Assembly: GCA_013140765.1 (NCBI GenBank)
Contig: JABFSE010000006.1
Location: forward strand, 1 to 64,000
Source of the DNA: Sulfuriferula sp.
GTDB taxonomy: Bacteria; Pseudomonadota; Gammaproteobacteria; Burkholderiales; Sulfuriferulaceae
Direction: 5' to 3'
Length of the DNA: 64,000 nt
The notes under the pieces are model-generated. The model saw only the letters and a list, made by a program, of their open reading frames with translations. It searched no databases and was not told where the DNA came from. A program made the translations under genes and the position numbers. Positions 1-9,389 of this stretch are shown here, in pieces. Numbering within the stretch: position 1 is the first letter of the stretch; every line of letters begins with the position of its first letter.

Positions 1-72
1 TACTGCTTATTCTGTACCGCTTTGCACTACTTAGCGTTGCTTGCGTTTTGATGTGCTTGCAACGAGGTGCGA

Positions 73-100
73 ATTATACAGGGCGGCTGGGGGTTGTCAA
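73..100 (-). promoter_or_regulatory. Strong sigma-70 promoter pointing off the left edge (probable rRNA operon promoter)
   Basis: On the minus strand there is a perfect -35 TTGACA (100-95) and a perfect -10 TATAAT (78-73) separated by 16 bp. The stretch upstream of the -35 is AT-rich, like an UP element, and the discriminator after the -10 is GC-rich (TCGCACC), as in growth-rate-regulated rRNA promoters. The promoter lies about 20 bases beyond the tyrS stop codon and fires leftward out of the window. tyrS is followed by the 16S rRNA gene in several Betaproteobacteria, so an rRNA operon is the likely target; the transcribed gene itself is not visible. Confidence 0.7.
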
Positions 101-118
101 CACTTTTTCATAATTATT

Positions 119-1333
119 TCATTTGGGGAGAATTATTACTTTAGCGTATTTACGTTTACCTACTTGTACGACGACTACACTCCCTGCTTTTAATACCAAT
201 TTCTCGTCGCTTATTTTCTCGCCATCCAGCTTAACGCCGCCTTGGCCTATCATGCGATACGCTTCGGAGGTTCCAGCAGTCAGCCCCGTTTGTTTTAGAA
301 TTTGCGCTATAGGCAATCCACCGCTTTCGTCTGCGCACAATTCAACGGTGACCAAATCATCGGGCACGCCACCTTGACGGAAACGCGATTCGAAATCTAG
401 CAGCGCATTTTCAGCCGCCGACGCGCTATGAAAGCGAGTAACGATTTCTTGCGCAAATCGCACTTTAATATCACGCGGATTCATTCCATCTAATACTTGC
501 TGTTTCCATTTGCCAATTTCCAACATGCTCGCCGCCGACAGCAACTCTAAGTAGCGCCACATTAAGGTGTCGGGTATGGACATGATTTTGCCAAAAATCT
601 CATTAGCTGGTTCGGTAATGCCTATATAGTTACCCAATGATTTGGACATTTTATTTACGCCGTCCAAGCCTTCCAGTAATGGCATCGTTAAAACGCACTG
701 CGGAGCTTGACCATAATGTTTTTGCAACTCCCGTCCCATAAGCAGATTAAATTTCTGATCCGTTCCGCCCAATTCCAAATCCGCCCGCAAAGCAACTGAA
801 TCGTAGCCCTGTACTAAGGGATACAAAAATTCATGTATGGCTATAGGTTGATTATTTTTATAACGCTTACTAAAGTCGTCGCGCTCCAACATTCGTGCGA
901 CGGTATGCGTAGCCGCTAATTTCATTACGCCTGCCGCGCCCAACTCGTCCATCCAGGTCGAATTGAATACCACTTCGGTTTTTTCTGGGTCTAGTATTTT
1001 GAACACTTGCTCAGTGTAAGACTTGGCGTTCTCTATCACCTGCTCGCGTGTCAACGGTGGACGTGTGCTGTTTTTGCCCGTAGGGTCGCCTATCATCCCT
1101 GTAAAATCGCCTATCAAGAATAAGGCGTGATGCCCCAATTCTTGCAATTGACGCATTTTATTGAGCAATACGGTATGCCCTAGATGCAAATCAGGTGCGG
1201 TGGGGTCAAAGCCTGCTTTCACTCGCAATATCTTGCCAGCCGCCAGCTTTGCTACCAACTCCTGCTCAACAATAAGCTCATCACAACCACGTTTAATAAT
1301 TTGCAAAGCATCATTCATTGCACCAGCCATCAC
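119..1333 (-). CDS. tyrS: Tyrosyl-tRNA synthetase
   Basis: Charges tRNA-Tyr with tyrosine in the cytoplasm. The class I signatures are clear: HLGH at residues 50-53 (HIGH motif) and KMSKS at 228-232. The tyrosine-pocket region and a C-terminal S4 RNA-binding domain (about residues 340-400) follow. Length 404 matches the TyrZ-like subgroup common in Proteobacteria. The ATG at 1333 has a GGAG six bases upstream; an internal ATG at 1318 lacks one. It diverges from the M23 peptidase gene, and a strong leftward promoter sits just past its stop. No anomalies seen. Confidence 0.97.
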   Translation of the reverse strand: MMAGAMNDALQIIKRGCDELIVEQELVAKLAAGKILRVKAGFDPTAPDLHLGHTVLLNKMRQLQELGHHALFLIGDFTGMIGDPTGKNSTRPPLTREQVIENAKSYTEQVFKILDPEKTEVVFNSTWMDELGAAGVMKLAATHTVARMLERDDFSKRYKNNQPIAIHEFLYPLVQGYDSVALRADLELGGTDQKFNLLMGRELQKHYGQAPQCVLTMPLLEGLDGVNKMSKSLGNYIGITEPANEIFGKIMSIPDTLMWRYLELLSAASMLEIGKWKQQVLDGMNPRDIKVRFAQEIVTRFHSASAAENALLDFESRFRQGGVPDDLVTVELCADESGGLPIAQILKQTGLTAGTSEAYRMIGQGGVKLDGEKISDEKLVLKAGSVVVVQVGKRKYAKVIILPK

Positions 1334-1433
1334 GCCAACTCCATATAAATCAAATAATTAAATCAAATGCTTTTCAGATAACCCATGTTCTGCTACCATC
1401 ACGAGTCAAGTTTTAGGAATAAGGAAGTTCAGC

Positions 1434-2759
1434 ATGGCGAAATTCAAACGCAACACCAGCTTACTCACGCATAGCGAACGAGTACACGCACGTAAAATCC
1501 GTTTGCGTTGGTTAATCGCCTTATCCAGCCTTCCATTATTCGGCATGGTAACCGCTTTTGGTATTGCACCGCAAACGGACACTAGCAACGTTGCCATCCA
1601 AACTGTCGTCGAAAACATCACTTTGCCCAGCACTATTGCATTGAGCAACACCAGTGCCAATACTTACTGGCGCGATGAACGCGTAGAACGTGGTGACACT
1701 GCCACTAGTGTTTTGCAACGCTTGAATGTAAGCAACGAACAAATCGCCGCTTTCCTCAAAACACCCGACGCGACGCGAGCACTCATCCAAATTACGCCAG
1801 GTAAGCGCATACAAGCCGCTGTGACTGACGACGGTAAGCTGGTTTGGCTACGCCGCGTAGATAGCGACGGCAATATGTTGGAAATCAGCCAGCGGGCAGG
1901 CAAATTTATCACCAGTACGACCGCAGCCAAATTACAAACTCAAACCGTGATGAAATCTGGCGTTATCCGCAATTCACTCTATGGTGCAACCGATGCTGCG
2001 GGCATACCTGATGCCATCGCCACCCAAATGGCAGAGTTATTTTCTACTGACATAGACTTTCACCAAGACATTCGTAAAGGTGACCACTTCAATGTAGTCT
2101 ATGAAGTTAAATCTCTCAATGGTCAAACTGTGATGACTGGGCGCGTACTTGCCGCCGAGTTTATCAACGCAGGTCATGCTTACCGTGCGGTTTATTTTGA
2201 TGGCATCAATGGCAAAGGCGAATACTATACCCCTGACGGCAAACCGCTTAAAAAAGCATTTTTACGCTCGCCTTTAGCATTTTCACGCATTAGCTCAGGC
2301 TTTGAAATGCGCTTTCACCCCATACTCAAGCAATGGCGGCAACATAAAGGCATAGATTATGCCGCGCCTACAGGCACGCCTGTCCGTGCAATTGCCGATG
2401 CCACCGTTGACTTTGCAGGCAAAGAAAACGGTTACGGTAATTTTATTGTGCTTAAGCACAGCGGCAATTACAGCACCGCCTATGGGCATTTATCCGCTTT
2501 TGCTAAAGGTTTACATAAAGGCGAAAAAGTCAGCCAAGGTGATTTAATCGGCTATGTAGGTAGCACGGGCTGGGCAACTGGACCACATTTGCATTACGAA
2601 TTCCGTATTGCAGGTGTGGCGACCAATCCACTCACAGCCAACATTCCTGTCGCTTTCCCTATTGCCGCACAGCAATTACCCAAATTCCGAGCACAAGCCC
2701 AGCCATTGGTTGCGCAACTTAATTTGCTAGACGGCACTAATCTGACTGCAATGGAGTAA
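1434..2759 (+). CDS. Membrane-anchored M23 murein endopeptidase (OapA/MepM type)
   Basis: Predicted zinc endopeptidase that cleaves peptidoglycan cross-links in the periplasm. Residues about 24-45 form a single N-terminal membrane anchor after a basic cytoplasmic tail. The middle carries an OapA/LysM-like region, and the C-terminal M23 (lysostaphin-like) domain spans roughly 280-390. Metal ligands are visible as H304-x3-D308 (HKGID) and the HLH motif at 385-387. A GGA Shine-Dalgarno precedes the ATG. anmK follows after 10 bases, so cell-wall cleavage and muropeptide recycling are probably co-expressed. Family and fold are secure; the exact bond cleaved (DD-endopeptidase as in MepM) is inferred. 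Confidence 0.92.
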   Translation: MAKFKRNTSLLTHSERVHARKIRLRWLIALSSLPLFGMVTAFGIAPQTDTSNVAIQTVVENITLPSTIALSNTSANTYWRDERVERGDTATSVLQRLNVSNEQIAAFLKTPDATRALIQITPGKRIQAAVTDDGKLVWLRRVDSDGNMLEISQRAGKFITSTTAAKLQTQTVMKSGVIRNSLYGATDAAGIPDAIATQMAELFSTDIDFHQDIRKGDHFNVVYEVKSLNGQTVMTGRVLAAEFINAGHAYRAVYFDGINGKGEYYTPDGKPLKKAFLRSPLAFSRISSGFEMRFHPILKQWRQHKGIDYAAPTGTPVRAIADATVDFAGKENGYGNFIVLKHSGNYSTAYGHLSAFAKGLHKGEKVSQGDLIGYVGSTGWATGPHLHYEFRIAGVATNPLTANIPVAFPIAAQQLPKFRAQAQPLVAQLNLLDGTNLTAME

Positions 2760-2769
2760 TCACCTCACG

Positions 2770-3867
2770 ATGTCCGATAAAACTTACCTTATCGGACTCA
2801 TGTCTGGTACTAGCTTAGATGGCGTAGATGCCGCGCTCATTTGCTTTGATGCCGACCATCCCGCAGGTTATTTAGTTGCCAGCCAATATGATCCCTACCC
2901 CGCGACACTGAGCGCACGCCTGCTTGCGCTACAAGACCCCAGCGATAACGAGCTTCACCATGCGGCATTACTGGCAAATGAGCTGGCTGACTTATACGCC
3001 ATCACCAGCAACAAACTCATCACCAAAACCAGCATCCGCCCCACCGCCATTGCCTGCCACGGACAAACCGTGCGCCACCGCCCTGATGCCGCTTACACCA
3101 TACAACTGGTGAACGCCGCGCGACTGGCGGAACAAACTCACACCACTGTTATTGCCGATTTTCGTAGCCGCGACATCGCGGCTGGCGGACAAGGTGCGCC
3201 GCTAGTTCCGGCGTTCCATGCCGCCGCATTCGGACAACACAACCAACACATCGTAGTTATCAATATAGGTGGCATTGCCAATCTCACCGACTTACCCACA
3301 ACAGGCAACATTACCGGTTTTGATTGCGGGCCTGGCAATGGGCTCATGGATAGCTGGTGTTTAATGCACACGGGGCATAGCTACGACAGTGACGGCGCAT
3401 GGGGAGCACAAGGCACTATCATCAGCACGCTATTGAGCACCCTATTAGCCCATCCCTATTTGCACCAAGCACCGCCAAAAAGCGCGGGACGAGAGCAATT
3501 TAATCTCGACTGGTTAAACACATTATTAACAGGCGATGAACTGGCAACCGATGTGCAAGCTACCCTAGTCGCGTTCACTGCGCTCAGTATCGCGCTTGCC
3601 GTCACCACGCATTGCGCACCCAATGTAGATGGCATTTATCTGTGCGGCGGCGGCGTGCATAATCACGCTTTGGTTCACGCATTGCAAAACGCATTGCCCA
3701 ATCTGCCGTTACAACGCACCGATGCGTTAGGAATAGATGCCGATTGGCTAGAGGCGCACGCGTTTGCTTGGCTAGGCTGGCAAACTTTGCAAAACCTGCC
3801 AGGCAATTTAAGTGCCGTAACAGGTGCTAGGCATACTTGCATTTTGGGTGCGATTTATCCCGCATAA
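2770..3867 (+). CDS. anmK: Anhydro-N-acetylmuramic acid kinase
   Basis: Converts 1,6-anhydro-MurNAc plus ATP and water to MurNAc-6-phosphate in the cytosolic peptidoglycan recycling pathway. The N-terminal phosphate-binding motif GLMSGTSLDGVDA (residues 9-21) and the ACHGQTVRH block are diagnostic. Further family blocks are the GGIANLT and DCGPGN motifs. Length 365 is typical. The gene lies 10 bases behind the M23 endopeptidase and borrows an SD (GGAG) from its last codons. It ends at a strong bidirectional terminator. Confidence 0.96.
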   Translation: MSDKTYLIGLMSGTSLDGVDAALICFDADHPAGYLVASQYDPYPATLSARLLALQDPSDNELHHAALLANELADLYAITSNKLITKTSIRPTAIACHGQTVRHRPDAAYTIQLVNAARLAEQTHTTVIADFRSRDIAAGGQGAPLVPAFHAAAFGQHNQHIVVINIGGIANLTDLPTTGNITGFDCGPGNGLMDSWCLMHTGHSYDSDGAWGAQGTIISTLLSTLLAHPYLHQAPPKSAGREQFNLDWLNTLLTGDELATDVQATLVAFTALSIALAVTTHCAPNVDGIYLCGGGVHNHALVHALQNALPNLPLQRTDALGIDADWLEAHAFAWLGWQTLQNLPGNLSAVTGARHTCILGAIYPA

Positions 3868-3901
3868 TAAAAAAGGATGCCGTAGCATCCTTTTTTATTA
3901 T
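3864..3901. terminator. Bidirectional intrinsic terminator between anmK and erpA
   Basis: A 17-bp perfect inverted repeat with loop CGTA (3881-3884). The GC core GGATGC/GCATCC is flanked by A and T tracts that provide a U-run in either direction. The convergent genes anmK (+) and erpA (-) both end here. Confidence 0.93.
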
Positions 3902-3914
3902 CAACTCGCTAAAT

Positions 3915-4265
3915 TTAAGCAGAGAATGATGAACCGCAACCGCATGTTGAAGTTGCGTTTGGATTTTTAATCACAAATTGCGCACCTTCTAAACCCTCTT
4001 GATAATCAATTTCTGCACCTGCTAGGTATTGATAACTCATAGGGTCGATTAACAAAGTCACGCCGTTTTTAACCATAGCTGTATCGTCTTCGTTCATCAC
4101 TTCGTCAAAAGTGAAACCGTATTGAAAACCAGAGCAACCGCCGCCACTCACAAAAACACGTAATTTCAAATCATTGTTGCCTTCTTCAGCAATCAATTGT
4201 GACACTTTATTTGCCGCATTATCGGTAAAAACCAACACTGGCTGCATTTCAGTCATTGCATTCAT
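3915..4265 (-). CDS. erpA: Iron-sulfur cluster insertion protein ErpA
   Basis: A-type carrier that delivers Fe-S clusters to apoproteins, including those of isoprenoid synthesis and respiration. It shows the HesB/IscA fold: the [10 protein letters not shown] block holds the first ligand Cys and the C-terminal STCGCGSSF holds the other two. Length about 116 is typical. Two adjacent ATGs (4268, 4265) are possible. The 4265 start is preferred because AGGAG then lies seven bases upstream; a TTG at 4271 is too close. Convergent with anmK. Confidence 0.95.
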   Translation of the reverse strand: MNAMTEMQPVLVFTDNAANKVSQLIAEEGNNDLKLRVFVSGGGCSGFQYGFTFDEVMNEDDTAMVKNGVTLLIDPMSYQYLAGAEIDYQEGLEGAQFVIKNPNATSTCGCGSSFSA

Positions 4266-4320
4266 CATCAAACTCCTATAAACGTTTATTCCACCATTAT
4301 GTACATGCCTTTGCCTTACG

Positions 4321-5349
4321 TCAAGGTAACAATCCGATTATTTCCAGCCCCATGACCTCATCCAAACCGAACATGATGTTCATATTCTGCACCGCCTGAC
4401 CAGCAGCGCCTTTGACTAGATTGTCTATCACCGACAACACCACCACCACATCACCGTTTTGCGGTCTATGCCAAGCAATACGGCAAGTATTTGCACCGCG
4501 TACCGAGCGTGTTTCAGGATGTGAACCCGCAGGCATCACATCGACGAATGGTTCATCTTGATAACGCTGTTCAAATAACGCCTGCACATCGACATCATGC
4601 GCGACGCGTGCATATAAAGTGGCGTGTATGCCGCGAATTAGCGGTGTTAAATGCGGCACAAATGTCAAACCAACGGCCTGTCCTGAAAAGTTAGCCAGCC
4701 CTTGGCTAATTTCAGGCAAATGTCTATGCCCAGACGCGCCGTAAGCAGAAAAACTATCCGCAGATTCAGCGAACAGAGCGCGTACTGACGCACCCCGCCC
4801 CGCACCACTCACGCCTGATTTGGCATCCGCTATCAAATAGGACACATCTGCCACACCCGCCGCCAACAACGGCAAAAAGCCCAATTGCACGGCAGTAGGG
4901 TAGCAACCTGGATTCGCAATCAAACGTGCTGTTTTAATCTGCTCACGATAAACCTCAGGCAAACCATACACTGCCTCTGCCACCAATTCAGGACAAGCGT
5001 GCTCCATGCCGTACCATTTCGACCACACAGCCAAATCTTTAATACGGAAATCTGCCGCCAAATCTATCACGCGCACACCTGCCGCCAATAATTCACGTGC
5101 CTGCTGCATGGCTATGCCGTTAGGTGTCGCAAAGAACACCACATCACATTGCGCCAAACCTGCCTGTTCAGGATCAGAAAAAGCCAAATCAATATGCCCG
5201 CGCAAATTAGGGAACATATCAGCAACGCGCATACCCGCTTCTTTGCGCGACGTAATCGCCGTCAACTCAACTTGTGGATGACGCGCCAGCAAGCGCAACA
5301 ACTCCACGCCTGTATAACCTGTACCGCCGACTATCCCAACCTTAATCAT
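4321..5349 (-). CDS. argC: N-acetyl-gamma-glutamyl-phosphate reductase
   Basis: Third step of arginine synthesis: NADPH-dependent reduction of N-acetylglutamyl phosphate to the semialdehyde. The N-terminal Rossmann motif [14 protein letters not shown] (residues 9-22) binds NADPH. The catalytic Cys149 sits in NPGCYPTA, and conserved HRHLPEI and PHLTPLIRG blocks follow. Length 342 is typical of type 1 ArgC. SD AAGGA precedes the ATG. It lies downstream of the rpsI terminator, so it probably has its own promoter in 5350-5395. Confidence 0.97.
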   Translation of the reverse strand: MIKVGIVGGTGYTGVELLRLLARHPQVELTAITSRKEAGMRVADMFPNLRGHIDLAFSDPEQAGLAQCDVVFFATPNGIAMQQARELLAAGVRVIDLAADFRIKDLAVWSKWYGMEHACPELVAEAVYGLPEVYREQIKTARLIANPGCYPTAVQLGFLPLLAAGVADVSYLIADAKSGVSGAGRGASVRALFAESADSFSAYGASGHRHLPEISQGLANFSGQAVGLTFVPHLTPLIRGIHATLYARVAHDVDVQALFEQRYQDEPFVDVMPAGSHPETRSVRGANTCRIAWHRPQNGDVVVVLSVIDNLVKGAAGQAVQNMNIMFGLDEVMGLEIIGLLP

Positions 5350-5397
5350 GCGTGACTTCCTTAATGTACAAAAACATTATCATAACTCACAGACAAC

Positions 5398-5429
5398 AAA
5401 AAAGCCGCCTAGTTCAAGGCGGCTTTTTT
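5398..5429 (-). terminator. rplM-rpsI operon terminator
   Basis: Perfect 13-bp arms (5398-5410 and 5417-5429) around a 6-base loop, with GCCGCC/GGCGGC at the core and A/T tracts on both sides. On the minus strand the U-run falls 15-46 bases after the rpsI stop, so it ends the ribosomal transcript before argC. Confidence 0.9.
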
Positions 5430-5443
5430 GATGCGACAAATAA

Positions 5444-5836
5444 TTAACGCTTGGAGAACTGTTTAGCGCGACGAGCTTTACGCAAGCCGACTTTTTTACG
5501 TTCAACCACACGTGCATCGCGTGTTACAAAACCAGCTTTTTTCAGGGACGCTTTCAAGCCCAAATCAAACTCTATCAACGCACGCGTAATGCCGTGACGA
5601 ATCGCACCCGCTTGACCTGATTCACCGCCACCATGCACATTCACCATGATGTCAAATGCAGACACATTGCTAGTTAGTTCTAAAGGCTGACGAACGATCA
5701 TACGACCCGTTTCACGAGAGAAATACTCATCAACAGGTTTTTCGTTCACAACGATATTACCGCTACCCGCTTTGATGAAAACACGAGCAACAGCGTTTTT
5801 GCGACGGCCAGTGCCGTAGTAATAATTTCCGATCAT
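5444..5836 (-). CDS. rpsI: 30S ribosomal protein S9 (uS9)
   Basis: Small-subunit protein whose C-terminal tail reaches the P-site tRNA. The N-terminal [16 protein letters not shown], the central [15 protein letters not shown] and the C-terminal basic tail ending QFSKR are classic. Length 130 is normal. It starts three bases after the rplM stop, with an SD (AGAGG) inside the last rplM codons, so translation is coupled. Confidence 0.98.
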   Translation of the reverse strand: MIGNYYYGTGRRKNAVARVFIKAGSGNIVVNEKPVDEYFSRETGRMIVRQPLELTSNVSAFDIMVNVHGGGESGQAGAIRHGITRALIEFDLGLKASLKKAGFVTRDARVVERKKVGLRKARRAKQFSKR

Positions 5837-5839
5837 GGC

Positions 5840-6292
5840 TTAACCTCTGATTTCCAACGCTTTAGGCTGTTGTGCGGCGTGCGGGTGAGCTGCACCTGCG
5901 TAGCACTTCAACTTTTTGATCATTGCATAACCCAATGGGCCTTTAGGCAACATGCCTTTGACAGCTTTTTCTAAAACACGACCAGGAAAACGCGCTTGCA
6001 TTTTCGCGAAGGTGGTTTCATAGATACCGCCTGGGTAACCAGTATGACGATAGTATTTCTTATCTTCAGCCTTGTTACCTGTAACTTTTAATTTTTCAAC
6101 GTTAACAACAACGATAAAATCGCCGGTATCAACGTGAGGGGTAAATTCTGGCTTATGCTTGCCGCGCAAAATGCGTGCAACTTCAGCAGCTACGTGACCC
6201 AAAACTTTGTCTGTCGCATCAACGACAAACCACTCACGATTGATCTCGTGGGCTTTGGCTGAAAACGTGCTCATTGCGGTAAAGGTGTTCAT
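5840..6292 (-). CDS. rplM: 50S ribosomal protein L13 (uL13)
   Basis: Early-assembly large-subunit protein. Family blocks are [39 protein letters not shown] and [10 protein letters not shown]. The predicted protein is about 8 residues longer at the N terminus than usual. The first ATG (6292) has an AGGGG Shine-Dalgarno, while the internal ATG at 6274, which would give the normal length, has none. First gene of the rplM-rpsI operon. Confidence 0.98.
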   Translation of the reverse strand: MNTFTAMSTFSAKAHEINREWFVVDATDKVLGHVAAEVARILRGKHKPEFTPHVDTGDFIVVVNVEKLKVTGNKAEDKKYYRHTGYPGGIYETTFAKMQARFPGRVLEKAVKGMLPKGPLGYAMIKKLKCYAGAAHPHAAQQPKALEIRG

Positions 6293-6331
6293 TTCAAACC
6301 CCTGCTAATTCTTAAACATGGAAAGCCGAGT

Positions 6332-6360
6332 ATGTTAATTCAATTAACTTCACCTGTCAA
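6332..6360 (-). promoter_or_regulatory. Probable rplM-rpsI promoter
   Basis: Minus-strand TTGACA (6360-6355), a 17-bp spacer, and a 4/6 -10 box TAACAT (6337-6332). The predicted start is near 6325, leaving a leader of about 30 bases before rplM. Confidence 0.55.
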
Positions 6361-6439
6361 ACATCATCTCAACATTTATCTGATTGCATGTAATAATATC
6401 GCTAATATCGCAAGCATTTTAATCAGACTGGAGTTGATA

Positions 6440-6859
6440 ATGAAAGCACGCATCAAATGGATAGAAGGTGTTGCCTTTGTCGGTGAAACAGGCAGTGGGC
6501 ATGGCGTAGTAATGGATGGCTCGGTAGAGGGGGGCGGTCGCAACTTAGGCCCGCGCCCGATGGAAATGATGCTATTAGGCGCAGGCGGTTGCACATCTTA
6601 CGACGTCGTTACCATACTCAAAAAAGCCCGCGCAGACATCGTTGATTGCGTCGCCGACATGAGCGCAGAACGTGCGGACACTGACCCTAAAGTGTTCACC
6701 AAAATCCACTTACACTTCACCGTCAGCGGACGCAAACTTAAACCAGAGCTAGTAGAACGCGCCATCAATTTATCAGCCGAAAAATACTGTTCCGCCTCCA
6801 TCATGCTAGGCAAAACCGCTGAAATCACTCATGATTTTGAGATTGTAGAAGTGCCTTAA
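6440..6859 (+). CDS. OsmC-family protein (YhfA-like)
   Basis: Small cytosolic protein of the OsmC/Ohr fold, whose characterised members reduce organic hydroperoxides through two cysteines. The two expected Cys are present, in LGAGGCTSYD (about residue 56) and EKYCSAS (about residue 117). The GRNLGPRPMEMMLLGAGGC block is typical of the YhfA branch, whose role is unknown. The reading frame extends to 6332, but the ATG at 6440 has a proper SD (GGAG, 7 bases away) and the 36 residues before it overlap the divergent rplM promoter, so they were dropped. Length 139. Confidence 0.9.
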   Translation: MKARIKWIEGVAFVGETGSGHGVVMDGSVEGGGRNLGPRPMEMMLLGAGGCTSYDVVTILKKARADIVDCVADMSAERADTDPKVFTKIHLHFTVSGRKLKPELVERAINLSAEKYCSASIMLGKTAEITHDFEIVEVP

Positions 6860-6913
6860 TTTTTCCACAGCGGTCGGGTATGACACCTGACCGTTAGCCT
6901 TTATTCAGCCAAT

Positions 6914-7231
6914 TTACACTGGATAACAACGCACCGAATAAACGGTATCTTGCTGAATGATTGCAAATAGCAAATCTATATTAGGGTGTTTACCTGGGTG
7001 TTGACGAGCATCTTCGGTGTGTTCTGCGAATAGCTCCAATGCTTCTTGTGCGCCTTTCTGACCGATACCGCCCCATTTTAACGCGGCATGGTAATAGACG
7101 CGGAATGAGCCTGCGCTACCAGGTTTGTTTTCTATCAAACCGCAGACATTACCCATTTCATCAAACAGCTTCATGGAACCAAAGCCGTCCACGTTTTCCA
7201 ATTTTTCTAGATTTTCTGCAAAACTCGTCAT
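6914..7231 (-). CDS. Small conserved protein resembling DUF2322
   Basis: A 105-residue soluble protein with no signal peptide or membrane segment. It resembles the DUF2322 family of Beta- and Gammaproteobacteria in the pattern IENKPGSAGSFRVYYH, the ALELFAEHTEDA helix and GKHPNIDLL. No function is known for that family and none is inferred. The ATG at 7231 is preceded by GAGG eight bases upstream; the open frame continues to a TTG at 7249, which lacks an SD. It sits between the OsmC gene (convergent) and coq7 (28 bases upstream, same strand), so it may be co-transcribed with coq7. Confidence 0.75.
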   Translation of the reverse strand: MTSFAENLEKLENVDGFGSMKLFDEMGNVCGLIENKPGSAGSFRVYYHAALKWGGIGQKGAQEALELFAEHTEDARQHPGKHPNIDLLFAIIQQDTVYSVRCYPV

Positions 7232-7259
7232 GCTATTATCCTCATTCAAATGATAGGCA

Positions 7260-7883
7260 TTATACCCAATAAGCGGTTTTCGTCATGATTTTAGACATGA
7301 CCTGCATCACCCCTTGCACGGGAACAGGCAAATCCATGCCGCCATGCGCAACGGCAGTCTCGGCATGACGCGCTTCGTCCGCTTGCATTTGGGCGACGAC
7401 TGCGCGGCTTTTTAGGTCTGCCGCTGGCAATTCATGCAAATGTTCCGCCAAATGCGCCCCTACCTGACGCTCAGTTTCTGCCAAAAAGCCTAAATTCCAC
7501 TTATCCCCCAATGCACCAGCCGCCATGCCCATTGCAAACGAACTAGCGTACCAGACAGGATTAAGCAAACTTTTGCGCCCGCCCAAGGCGTTAATACGCG
7601 TCTCACACCAAGCCAAATGCTCGACTTCCTCCCGTGCAGCTTCTGCCAATGCGGCTTTTGCTACGGGATTACGCGCGGTCAACGCCTGCCCTTGGTACAA
7701 CGCCTGCGCACATACTTCGCCCACATGGTTAATCCGCATCAAACTCGCTGCGTGTTTCTTTTCTGTATCTGTCAGCGGCGCATCTGCCAACGCCTTGCCT
7801 GGTATCGCTCGCGTACTTTGTGCTGACGCAAAAACAGTACGCAAACCGTTATCCACGGCCAAAATAAATGTATCTAAACTCAT
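7260..7883 (-). CDS. coq7: Demethoxyubiquinone hydroxylase Coq7
   Basis: Di-iron monooxygenase that adds the C6 hydroxyl in ubiquinone synthesis, at the inner membrane face. The ferritin-like iron ligands are visible: E in RINHVGEV, the EExxH of REEVEHLAW and the ExxxH of ADEARHAE. Length 207 is typical. Translation is placed at 7883 (MSLDTF), where GAGGG precedes the ATG; the 16 residues upstream in frame look random. Presence of Coq7 implies aerobic ubiquinone production. Divergent from dacB. Confidence 0.95.
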   Translation of the reverse strand: MSLDTFILAVDNGLRTVFASAQSTRAIPGKALADAPLTDTEKKHAASLMRINHVGEVCAQALYQGQALTARNPVAKAALAEAAREEVEHLAWCETRINALGGRKSLLNPVWYASSFAMGMAAGALGDKWNLGFLAETERQVGAHLAEHLHELPAADLKSRAVVAQMQADEARHAETAVAHGGMDLPVPVQGVMQVMSKIMTKTAYWV

Positions 7884-7949
7884 AACGCCCTCACTCACCA
7901 TGCAATTTATGCAAGAATAACGCGAATCCATACAAGATTAAACCACAAC

Positions 7950-9323
7950 ATGTGCTACTGGCTCGTTTTACTCGCTTTTTTTACCTCTGTGGCTTTCGCT
8001 GGAGAACTACCAACCGCCGTCACTAGCGCACTCAAATCCGCACACATTCCCTTACAAAACACAGGTATCGTCGTCTGGGATACCGCTGATAATGCGCCCA
8101 GCATCAGCCACAATGCGCAACGTAGCTTTAACCCCGCCTCCACCATGAAGCTAGTCACCAGCTATGCCGCGCTAACGCTACTTAACCCTGCTTATACATT
8201 CAAAACCGATATTTACTACGACGGTAAATTGCACGATGGCATACTCGACGGCAATCTTTACCTACAAGGTCACGGCGATCCCAGTTTAACCACAGAGCGT
8301 TTTTGGATGCTCACACACCAACTGCGTTTACGTGGCATACAACATATTAACGGCGATCTCATCATTGACCAAAGCGATTACCAGATTGCCCCGCGAACGC
8401 AATTTGACGACCACCCAAATCGTGCCTACAACGCCGAACCTGCCGCACTGATAGTCAATTTCAACAGCACCGAAATCAAGCTCATCCCAACCGCTATCAA
8501 TATCGTGCTACAAGCTGAACCACTGCCTGCTAACACCCGCATCATTAACCGTATCACCGCGACCGACGGGCAATGCGGCGACTGGCGCGAAGGCATACGC
8601 ACGGAATGGCAAGCCAGCACAGGGCAACTCATACTCAGCGGCATCTACCCACGCACCTGCGGTGAAAAAAGCTTTGCGCTCAATCTCGGCAATGCCAGCG
8701 CACTGGTTGCGGGCTTATTTCAGCAACTGTGGCAAGCCGAAGGCGGCACGCTCACGGGCGCTTATCGGGTCGCTAACACGCCTGCGGACGCAACACTTAT
8801 CAGCACTTACAACTCACCGCCGCTCACGCAAATCATCAATGACATGAACAAATACAGTAATAACATCATTGCCCGCAGTCTGTTTTTAAGTCTGACACCG
8901 TTACATAACGTGAGCGCAAGTACCACGACTATCAAAAGCTGGTTGCAACAAAACCTGCTGGATTTCCCCGAGCTTATATTGGAAAATGGCGCAGGCTTGT
9001 CCAGACTAGAGCGCATCAGCCCCTATCATATAGCGCAACTATTACATACCGCCTATCACAGTCCATATTACGCGGAACTCGCCAGCAGCTTGCCCATCGC
9101 CGCTCTTGATGGCACCATGAAAAAACGCCTCAAAGACACCCCAGTCACAGGGCAAGCACACATCAAAACAGGCACGCTAGACAATGTCAAAACCATGGCA
9201 GGCTATGTCCACGCTGCGAACGGGCACACCTATATCGTTGTCTTTTATATCAATGATGATCAAGCTCAAGCAGGTGGCGCGGCGCAAGATGCGCTATTAC
9301 TGCAAACTTATTTAACGCCCTAA
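7950..9323 (+). CDS. dacB: D-alanyl-D-alanine carboxypeptidase/endopeptidase (PBP4)
   Basis: Periplasmic class C penicillin-binding protein that trims or cleaves peptidoglycan peptides. A signal peptide (residues 1-17, cleavage after VAFA) is followed by the three serine-acylase motifs: S64-x-x-K67 (STMK), S303-N-N305 and K406-T-G. The long insert between SxxK and SxN is characteristic of PBP4. Length 457 is normal. No clear SD precedes the ATG, but the signal peptide fixes the start well. Confidence 0.95.
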   Translation: MCYWLVLLAFFTSVAFAGELPTAVTSALKSAHIPLQNTGIVVWDTADNAPSISHNAQRSFNPASTMKLVTSYAALTLLNPAYTFKTDIYYDGKLHDGILDGNLYLQGHGDPSLTTERFWMLTHQLRLRGIQHINGDLIIDQSDYQIAPRTQFDDHPNRAYNAEPAALIVNFNSTEIKLIPTAINIVLQAEPLPANTRIINRITATDGQCGDWREGIRTEWQASTGQLILSGIYPRTCGEKSFALNLGNASALVAGLFQQLWQAEGGTLTGAYRVANTPADATLISTYNSPPLTQIINDMNKYSNNIIARSLFLSLTPLHNVSASTTTIKSWLQQNLLDFPELILENGAGLSRLERISPYHIAQLLHTAYHSPYYAELASSLPIAALDGTMKKRLKDTPVTGQAHIKTGTLDNVKTMAGYVHAANGHTYIVVFYINDDQAQAGGAAQDALLLQTYLTP

Positions 9324-9389
9324 ACCCCTACACCACAACATAACGCGTATCCTTAAACTTGCTAACCAACCGTCTGCAAAGGTCACAAT

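Noticed and set aside
123-377. Plus-strand frame antisense to tyrS
   Set aside because: No SD, no recognisable domain, and fully inside a conserved gene; a shadow frame like most antisense frames in the window.
6332-6439. N-terminal extension of the OsmC-like frame
   Set aside because: It has no SD, overlaps the rplM promoter, and the ATG at 6440 has a good SD.
6871-6893. Hairpin CGGTCGGGT/ACCTGACCG after the OsmC gene as a terminator
   Set aside because: The stem includes a mismatch or wobble and there is no clear U-run on either strand.
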